From Limnoperna fortunei (lineage: Eukaryota; Mollusca; Bivalvia; Mytilida; Modiolidae), in assembly GCA_944474755.1 (NCBI GenBank), contig OX104123.1:63233898-63297897 (forward strand): 64,000 nucleotides of DNA, in the 5' to 3' direction. Shown piece after piece: positions 56,755-64,000 of this stretch. The notes under the pieces are model-generated. The model searched no databases. It was not told where the DNA came from and was given only the letters and a program-made list of their open reading frames with translations. A program made the translations under genes and the position numbers. Position 1 is the first letter of the stretch, and the number at the start of each line of letters is the position of its first letter.

Positions 56755-57896
56755 GTACGTCAACCAGTTAATACTTATTATTCCGTTATTATATATAAAC
56801 ATATGTAAAAACAGTTTTTTCGGATTATAATGTCGGTCAAATTGAAGTATATTACAAACGAGTTAAATCGTCTGAACTCACGTTTGAAATAATGTATTAA
56901 CATGAGGTAAACGTCGTTTGTTGTTTATAAAAGCGGAAATTTATTCCTTTAACACATTTGTAATCTAAATGAACATTTGATGTGCATGGTAATTCATAAG
57001 GACAAGTATTTCAGTGGGAGAAGTAAATGTTTTAAAAACACAAGTGGCGTTATAATCACAACTAGACGGTTATAAATAGATTATATACAAAATTACAATT
57101 CGCATTGCGTTTAAAATTAAATTTATTTTAATAGTTTTCCCCAATGTTTATTGGTGTGCATTTTAACATATGTCTTGCCTTATGTTTAATTTCGCTAGCA
57201 TATAATTCCACTGACAAGCACATTTAATATTAATAATTAGCAAAACTGAAGTGCTGAAATTCATTAAATTGATTTAATTATTTGGAATGTTAATGAGTAT
57301 TTTGCAGATAATAAAACACAAAGAATGATTGGAAGAATTTACGACAACTAAGTTACACAGCAAAACGATGTAACGGCTATTTTACAGCCCATTGCTTTGT
57401 GTATGGTCTACGTCGATTCCAAGACTTTTCGAAGCCGTAAAGCATGCATTTGTCTGCGTTAAAAATATCAATTAACTTGTCCATGGATTAAATGATTTAA
57501 GCAGTGCTCGTTAATTTGTATACTTGTTTTAAATTAAATTTGCAGTAACGTAGGAAAGGGAAGTGCGGACATGTAAAAGTGAAGCCTGAATAAAATGTCC
57601 ATTTAGCCAAAATCATAGTTTTTTAATAGCATAACGAATAACCGTCGTTATTATCGTCAAAAGCATTTAAAGAACAAATCGTGACAATTGCTTGTTATAG
57701 TTTAATGTTGTCCCCATTCGCGTAGATTCGTGTACTTTGCGTAGAAAATGTGTCAAAAAAAATAAATTAGCTATCTATGTGTGGTATCTGTAAATAACCT
57801 ATCTGTAAGTAAAATTTTGCATACAAGTTGAATAGTACAGATTAATAAACGTAGTTGTGCAAATTAACTGCTAATAACTGTTATTCTTGTACACAG

Positions 57897-58016
57897 TTTC
57901 CTCTAATGGTTGTGAGTCAAACCCATGTCAGCATAATGGAACGTGTTTTCCTCTTCTGCAGAGGTCAGGATACGAGTGTCTTTGTCCTAATAGTTTCGCC
58001 GGAACTAATTGTGAGC
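57897..58016 (+). CDS. Gene 3 exon: EGF-like module before the cysteine-rich module
   Basis: Phase 1-1, 120 nt, acceptor GTACACAG, donor GTAAGA. Spacing 4-5-10-1-8: GCESNPCQHNGTC, YECLC, FAGTNC. N-G-T is both an N-glycosylation sequon and part of the O-fucose site. The reading frame stays open far into the intron (to 58193), which is read-through. Confidence 0.86.
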
Positions 58017-58452
58017 GTAAGAAAATTTATTGGTAACATTCCAGGTCGGAATAAATTAAAAAGAACCATTGAACGAAAATATTATGGTTTTGTGCATTTT
58101 ACTGAACAAAAATACAATACAGCCAATACATTTTTGTTAATTAATTATACGGAATGTTGGAAATGGGATGAACAAATACCGCAATTAATATAGCATAATA
58201 TTTATATTCAAACATATTTAAAAATTTGCAGGTATATTAGTCAAAAACGAAATACAAACGTATGCTTTGTAAGATTAGAATACATACCTACTTGTTGTAG
58301 TGTCTCCAACGTTACACATTTTCTAATATGACTTAATCAAGCTTCCTTTACATGTTGGCTTCACTGAACAACTTGATTGGTATTGATCTATAGAAATATT
58401 CGTACGAAAGATATATACACTTATTAGTAATCATCATTTCTATGTTTTACAG

Positions 58453-58558
58453 AGTTTTACTGTCCTCTATTCAGGTGCCAAGCAAGTGACATTGTCAATT
58501 GTCTCGTGAATCCATGTGAAGTCGCAACATGTCCAAATGAACCTACAGCCACATGCTG
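58453..58558 (+). CDS. Gene 3 exon: cysteine-rich module, first half
   Basis: Phase 1-2, 106 nt, acceptor TTTTACAG, donor GTAAAT. It reads FYCPLFRCQ, VNCLVNPCEVATCP, EPTATC and the split cysteine TG|T. Same module and same phase-2 intron position as 2266 in gene 1. A direct extension past the donor would give a premature stop, so splicing is needed. Function unknown; secreted, disulphide-rich. Confidence 0.82.
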
Positions 58559-58874
58559 GTAAATTTGCTTATCGTGATAATTTTAAGAAGGACGATAAAA
58601 GGTTACCGTAAAATGTCGGAACTTGTAGGTTGCAAGTAAAGTCATAAACTCCTGCATAAAATCTTGAGAACTGTTTAGAAAGATGGTTAACACCAATTTG
58701 GTAGTGAAAATAACATATGTATTTTTCTTTAAATTTCTATGTATAACGATTGACAACTGTATGTTTGTAACCACCAATTTATATTAGCACATTTTATATA
58801 ATTACAGCGTAATTCATATATAATATTGTTTATGCTAAATCATCACATTGATTTTGATTCATTCATATTTTCAG

Positions 58875-58951
58875 TCCAAACTACTGCTTTGGTTGTAATG
58901 CTGTATTTTATGATGTCAATGGCAATGTTCTAAGCAGTAACCAGTGTGGGG
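58875..58951 (+). CDS. Gene 3 exon: cysteine-rich module, second half
   Basis: Phase 2-1, 77 nt, acceptor ATTTTCAG, donor GTAAGA. It reads PNYCFGCNAVFYDVNGN, then SSNQCGG. It pairs with 58453 and is homologous to 2858 in gene 1. The C-x-G-C-N-A-x-FYD-x-x-G-N core is the most conserved element. The phase returns to 1, which allows the EGF array to continue. Confidence 0.82.
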
Positions 58952-59198
58952 GTAAGATAAAGATCTGCTTTTATTTTGTTGATGTTTTGTTTTTTTTCTG
59001 CGGAAGAAACCGTTCCAAGAAATATTTTCTCTTGTTTTTTACTGATTTTGTTCCACTTTTTAACACTAGCTTTTAATCAATTTTAGCTTTTTATTGCCTA
59101 TTTTGTTTGTTACTTTAAGGCTTTTTAACCCTTTGATATCAGACATTATATTATAATTTTGCTTCTGATTTATTTTATTTCTTTTTATATATACCTAG

Positions 59199-59318
59199 CA
59201 ATCATAGGAAATCCTTGTGCATCTTCACCCTGCTTGAACGGAGGTCAATGTCAGAGGCTGACAGATCAGACATATAAATGTACCTGTGTCACAGGCTATA
59301 CTGGAACACGATGTGATG
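59199..59318 (+). CDS. Gene 3 exon: EGF-like module
   Basis: Phase 1-1, 120 nt, acceptor ATACCTAG at 59197-59198, donor GTACAT. Spacing 4-5-9-1-8: NPCASSPCLNGGQC, YKCTCVTGYTGTRC. A later AG at 59206-59207 would break the frame. Confidence 0.87.
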
Positions 59319-59729
59319 GTACATATACTGTATTATATACTTGTACTGAATAGGAAAATGCAAAAACAACTCCCGTTAAGTTTACGCATACGACGAGTTG
59401 GGGGGAAAACATTAAATTGTGTTTGCCTGCAAATTTTTTGTAACTTTAAAATGACCACTCAGAGATATATAATTACATCAACGTTACTAGATGTGCATAA
59501 ATATTAAATTGGTTATCTTCAGAGACATGCAGTCAGGTCATTTTATCTGAATCATAAAAAAGAGTATATGAGTTAATTTAATAGACTTTTAGGAAAAACT
59601 GAGTGTATTACGCCAATGTTTATGTCCAACTGAACCTATAGTCATATTTCGTTTTGTGTTTTAGCGTTATTTATATGTCCCTACATAATATGTTTAAAAT
59701 GTGTCAAAAACAATATATATACATTCCAG

Positions 59730-59849
59730 TAACTATTAACCCATGTGACTCCCGACCATGTCAGAATTCAGGCACATGTAATCCAAACGTTGCTACTCAA
59801 AGTTATACCTGTACCTGTCAAAGTGGCTTTACAGGCACAAATTGTCAAG
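59730..59849 (+). CDS. Gene 3 exon: EGF-like module
   Basis: Phase 1-1, 120 nt, acceptor ACATTCCAG, donor GTAATG. Spacing 4-5-10-1-8: [28 protein letters not shown]. Matches the O-fucose consensus at QNSGT. Confidence 0.87.
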
Positions 59850-60282
59850 GTAATGTTATGACTTACGAATGGTCAAATGTTTATTTGTGTACCAAAGGTT
59901 TGGGAATCCTGCTAGTCTAGATTACTGTTTATATTTATCGTCTCTTTAGATACGTTTATTGATCAGTGTGTGTGTGCTATATTCATCACGAGAACGATAA
60001 ATCGGCTAATGTGCTGCATTTGTTTTGTTTGTACGAAAGGTTTTTAAAGCAATTATTTTGCTATATGTTCAGCTAAATCATTTGGTATATTTTTGTTGAG
60101 GTTATTAATAACTTTTGTTAAATTTAGGATGTAATTTAGACTACGTTATATATGTTTCGTACATGCATCACTTATACGTGCATGGTCTAGTAGTATTTGT
60201 TTGAATATATATGTATATGCTTTTCAATGTAATATAAAGTCGCAAAAGTATCAAATATTAATTTTGACTAATATGTTTTTAG

Positions 60283-60408
60283 TACAGCCACCGGCATTAT
60301 CGGACCCTTGTTTATCTAATCCGTGTCAAAATGGAGGTACATGCCACCGCGGGGGAACAGGATTTTACTGTACATGTCTTACTGGGTATTCAGGATCATT
60401 TTGTCAAG
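60283..60408 (+). CDS. Gene 3 exon: EGF-like module with proline linker
   Basis: Phase 1-1, 126 nt, acceptor TTTTTAG, donor GTATTG. A longer linker (QPPALS) precedes [14 protein letters not shown], then [14 protein letters not shown], spacing 4-5-8-1-8. QNGGT fits the O-fucose consensus. Confidence 0.87.
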
Positions 60409-60677
60409 GTATTGTTTTGTTTAAAGAAATTTAGAAAATTTTTACACAGATACTCAAGGATGTTCAATCAGCCATAGAAATATGACTTATTGGTATATTT
60501 TAATGTCTAGTGATACTTTTTGAAGCTTTATGTATCTTTGAGCTGAGAAGATGACGCAAACTGGTATGTATTTTATTGTTACATCTAAGAAGTGTATTAT
60601 AGGACCAGTTAAATAAATTCAAGCTTTTTGTAGTTAACATTTAAAGTTGAATTTAATAAAACTTTTATTCTTTTCAG

Positions 60678-60791
60678 TCAAAGACTCTGTCTGTACTTCT
60701 ACCACATGTAAGAATGGTGGAACGTGCACTACAGCGGGTCAAAGCTTTACTTGTCAGTGCGCACCGGGGTATATTGGACTTGATTGTTCAG
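60678..60791 (+). CDS. Gene 3 exon: EGF-like module
   Basis: Phase 1-1, 114 nt, acceptor CTTTTCAG, donor GTACAA. Spacing 4-5-8-1-8: VCTSTTCKNGGTC, FTCQCAPGYIGLDC. TTC replaces NPC. The preceding intron is short (269 bp). Confidence 0.87.
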
Positions 60792-61361
60792 GTACAAATT
60801 TGGTTTATGAAACTGACATTGACTTTGATTATCTACAAATTGATTAGCTATTTATCTCTAATCCGAAGCTGCATATCAGTTAAGCCATTTCACGTCTACA
60901 TATATTTTTGACAACATTGACAAAATAATTATAAATATATTGAGTAAATAGTTGCTCCTTTTATTTAGGTTTGCTCCACTTTCAGTAGTTATCGATTTAT
61001 TATGGGCTTCCAGTTTTTGGCCACAGAGAAACCGACGTACATGAGAGTAAGACGTGTAAATGAATATGTAATTAAAAACCGCAAGCGACTTTTCCGCATA
61101 AAACTCCAGTAAATAAAAAATAAAGCAAATGACATCCGAGTAAAACCTATAGATAGTTAGTAGTGAATATCCATTTGTGTTAGCTGAGTTTACGAATGCA
61201 TCCAGAGGATCTTCGGTAAAGTTTAATAGAATGGTTAATTACATGACAGCTCAACGCCCAGCTCAATGCTTCAGCTATATTTAAAAGGTGAACAAATTAA
61301 CAAAGAATAAGAAATAAGAGTGTATGAAATATACAAAAGGACAGAAAATGTTGAAAAGTCG

Positions 61362-61617
61362 TTCTAGCAGGTAGTAAATTTAGCCTGTCAGACTTACCTG
61401 CGCTCTAGCAGGTAATTTAGGTTGACATATTTATCAGAGCTCTAGCAGGAAGTAGATTTAGGCTGCCAGACTTATCTGCGCTTTAGCAGGTAGTAAATTT
61501 AGCCTGTCAAACTCATCTGCGCTGTTGCAAGTAGTAAATTTGCCTGTCAGACTTGTCTGTGCTCTAGCAGGTAGTAAATGTAGCCTGTCAGACTTATCTG
61601 CGCTCTAGCAGGTAATA
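61362..61617 (+). repeat. About 42-bp tandem repeat, six to seven copies
   Basis: Diverged units with core GCTCTAGCAGGTAGTAAATT and TAGCCTGTCAGACTTATCTGC. Copy-to-copy differences and short deletions indicate an old array. Intron of gene 3; the flanks 60792-61361 and 61618-62049 hold nothing else recognised. Confidence 0.88.
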
Positions 61618-62049
61618 GGTTTTAATTCGCAAAAAAGTCCGCTCGATAAAGACACATATTGTAGTAAATTGGCTTTAGCCGCTCAAAGTCAAATTTTTCG
61701 GTCATTGCTCATTTGTCCAGACCTTTATAGTGACAGTCACATGTTTTTGGCTTTTAACTGATCACATTTATATTTATACAGTTAATTCTTTGTTCTCTTT
61801 CTGAATAAAATTAAAATCGCCATTCTTTAAAAAGTTTTCTTGGCGTTTGATTATTTTATATTTACCTTCATTCAGCAACTAATCAATCAATCATCATCTT
61901 GCAATAAATTTTTAATGTTTCGCATGGTATCATCATTTTAAATACTTATGTTTCAATAAAAAAGCCAGTGACCTGTATGTAGTTGAACAGCATGTTCTTG
62001 TTTGCTGTCGTATTATTATTTTAAATCCTATAGTTTGTTTTGTTTTCAG

Positions 62050-62163
62050 TAAGAAATTACTGTGTTCCGAATCCGTGTAACCAACTGCACGGTATTTGTG
62101 TCAATCTAGCAAATTCCTACAGTTGCCAGTGTGATTTAGGATGGACTGGACAAAATTGTGATT
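62050..62163 (+). CDS. Gene 3 exon: EGF-like module with longer second loop
   Basis: Phase 1-1, 114 nt, acceptor GTTTTCAG, donor GTAGGT. Spacing 4-6-8-1-8: YCVPNPCNQLHGIC, YSCQC, GWTGQNC. One residue longer between cysteines 2 and 3 than its neighbours. GTAGGT is a weaker donor. Confidence 0.85.
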
Positions 62164-62754
62164 GTAGGTAGTAAAAGATATTGTAATGTAAACAGCCTTC
62201 AGATAAATTGATATATCTTAACTGTCAAATTTTATTGCCTTTCTATTTAGCAGCAAAACAATGCCCGTGTGTGTTCGTTTCTTTTCATTGGTCATAAGAT
62301 AAAGTTAGATAACACTTGATCCCTATACGAAATAAGATTGCGTAAAAATGTATAGACATTAGAATTTCACAAGAAGAAGAACAACTTACCAACTGCAAAT
62401 CACTTGCGGAAATATGTGGAACAAGTTGATAGGACATTTTTTACTTTGCAGTTACCACAGGCTTCAATTTTGAATGAGCGTAAAACTTGCTAAACACTCT
62501 ATGATATACAACCATGTTGGTCTCATTATATGCGGACTTTAAACAAAATGGGCACCGCTTATCCTTTTATCCAAATTAACATCATATATCCTATCTATTT
62601 TTTCATTTGGCTCAAATGTAATAGAAGAATATAGATCTCAATAAAAGTAGATATCGAAATGTTAGGATGCTCCATGTAAGATCTCCATCAAGGCATAAAG
62701 CGTCAAAAAGTAACGATGCTCCAAGTAAAGGTCTTAGTACTTCTGTATTTTCAG

Positions 62755-62880
62755 CTGTAATTGGAACTGATCCTTGCTCACCAAATCCATGTCTCAACGG
62801 AGGAACCTGTGGACGATCATCGGTATCCCCTTTCTATATATGTACATGTCCACCTGATAGAAATGGAGATTTTTGTCAAA
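62755..62880 (+). CDS. Gene 3 exon: EGF-like module
   Basis: Phase 1-1, 126 nt, acceptor ATTTTCAG, donor GTATGT. Spacing 4-5-10-1-8: [28 protein letters not shown]. The G-Y/F turn is replaced by DRNG. LNGGT fits the O-fucose consensus. The open frame upstream of the acceptor is intronic. Confidence 0.86.
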
Positions 62881-63706
62881 GTATGTAGTGCTTTATTTAT
62901 TGTTGAATGAATTATTAATATGTATGATAGTTTTTTTCAGTATTTAGAGAAAATGTTTTTACTGCAGGGGACAAATTCTTAGATTGCATTTCGCAAAAAA
63001 CATTATCCGCTGTTATGAATGCTGCATATAATCAAAGGAGGAGGTGCATTAAGGGCCCAAAATTGGTCCAATTCAGATTTTTAAATCTGAAATCATCAGA
63101 CTTTGATGTAAATCTTTAAAACAGAAAAAATCTCATAAACAGTATCCGTAAACATATATAGGTACTTTTCACATATAAAATTGCTAAAAGTGGCGTTAAA
63201 ACACTATTCAAACAAAAAAACAAACATATATAAAAGACTGACATCATGAAATGGGGTTCAAAAAATGTTTTGACCAAAATCGTTAGTTTCAAAACAATAA
63301 CGCAAGTTGTTAAAACATTAATTACCCCTCACCGGCTTATATTGAACAATATTTTCTTTACTTAGAGAATATATGTGTTGAATATATTTTCGAATAATGA
63401 TGTAAGGATACCTATTTATGAAGTTTTTTTAGAGTTGTTTTGCCAATATTGATGGTTACAGCCAGTTGTGGAGTTATTATTAAAGTGACATTGAGATTGT
63501 TTTGACGTAATTATATAATATTCGAAAGACATTTGTGCTTATTAATCTGAACATTGAACATTACCCTCTTGTAAAGATACATTTTCCTAACATAACTCTC
63601 AAATGTTTAATCCTCCATTCAGTAGTATGTGACATATACATTAATAATAATATTTTTCTCATTCGGTCATACGATTATATTGTATTCTTCATTTTATTAC
63701 CGTCAG
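62881..63706. other. Intron of gene 3
   Basis: AT-rich; a short SINE-tail phrase (ATTGCTAAAAGTGGCGTTAA) lies at about 63180-63199. Nothing else is recognised. Confidence 0.45.
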
Positions 63707-63820
63707 ACGCAGGAAGTGCATGCTCTCCAGACCCCTGTAAAAATGGCGGAACATGTGTTCCTTTCGCAGGATCATACATCTGTCGTTGTAACGTCAACTG
63801 GGCCGGTCGTGATTGCTCAT
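63707..63820 (+). CDS. Gene 3 exon: EGF-like module
   Basis: Phase 1-1, 114 nt, acceptor TACCGTCAG, donor GTATGT. Spacing 4-5-8-1-8: ACSPDPCKNGGTC, YICRC, NWAGRDC. KNGGT fits the O-fucose consensus. Confidence 0.87.
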
Positions 63821-63968
63821 GTATGTATAATTTTCAAAATTATTCAATACAATTCTGTGAGTAGCCTTTAACGCCATTCTTATATGTGTTTTTTTAATGA
63901 TTATTAAAAGATTACGCACATTGTTTCAATAATGTTTATGAAAGTTGTTAAGACACCTTTATACTCAG

Positions 63969-64000
63969 GCTGCGAGTTTGAAGCTTGTAGTATGCCAGGT
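63969..64000 (+). CDS. Gene 3 exon, partial at the window edge
   Basis: Acceptor ATACTCAG at 63961-63968 followed by an open phase-1 frame reading CEFEACSMPG. The C-x4-C spacing fits the first two cysteines of another EGF-like module. Only 32 bases are visible, so the exon call rests on phase and spacing. Confidence 0.55.

Overview
The window is eukaryotic, AT-rich genomic DNA with genes split into small exons. Every coding exon has canonical GT-AG borders, and almost all are symmetrical phase 1-1 exons carrying one EGF-like module. The transposable elements (a tRNA-derived SINE family, a CR1/L2-like LINE with a PHD finger and 2A-like peptide, many hairpin MITEs) and the cysteine-rich module accompanying the EGF repeats suggest a lophotrochozoan marine invertebrate, most likely a bivalve mollusc. 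That assignment is inference; nothing was searched.

Three plus-strand secreted EGF-family genes seem to lie in tandem. Gene 1 (open at the left edge, exons 652 to 4531) has two EGF exons, a two-exon cysteine-rich module, then two more EGF exons; its 3' end is not seen. Gene 2 (10642 to about 12600) looks complete: a signal peptide plus EGF exon, a second EGF exon whose TGA lies one base before its splice donor, and a 3' UTR exon with AATAAA, giving a predicted 106-residue secreted protein. Gene 3 (27309 to beyond the right edge) starts with a signal-peptide exon, then a 14.7-kb first intron, then 20 complete EGF modules, one WAP module and one cysteine-rich module in 23 complete exons, with a 24th cut by the window end. 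All junctions I checked keep the frame, so gene 3 reads as one large secreted or extracellular-matrix mosaic protein.

Between the genes: a 5'-truncated LINE (5204-6612), a 200-N gap, a 39-bp minisatellite open in frame on both strands (7098-9200), a MITE (9742-10279), a minus-strand CR1/L2-like LINE (13748 to about 17032), SINE copies, and several inverted-repeat elements (21.4, 23.6, 23.9-24.3, 25.2-26.3 kb).

The most striking structure is inside intron 1 of gene 3. From 28701 to about 41216 one SINE insertion seems to have grown from a few hundred bases to 12.5 kb by two separate tandem expansions. Its tRNA-like head is repeated about 158 times (45/46-bp units, 28701-35907). Its central body is repeated exactly 103 times (50-bp units with no indels, 35983-41132). 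The box B region lies once between the arrays and the SINE tail once after them. Both arrays show higher-order duplications.

Further right, the introns of gene 3 hold a 2.2-kb element with 470-bp near-identical direct terminal repeats (49652-51835), a decayed reverse transcriptase (about 54.6-55.2 kb), a minus-strand SINE, and a 124-bp tandem duplication that created a decoy splice acceptor followed by an in-frame stop (45829-46069).
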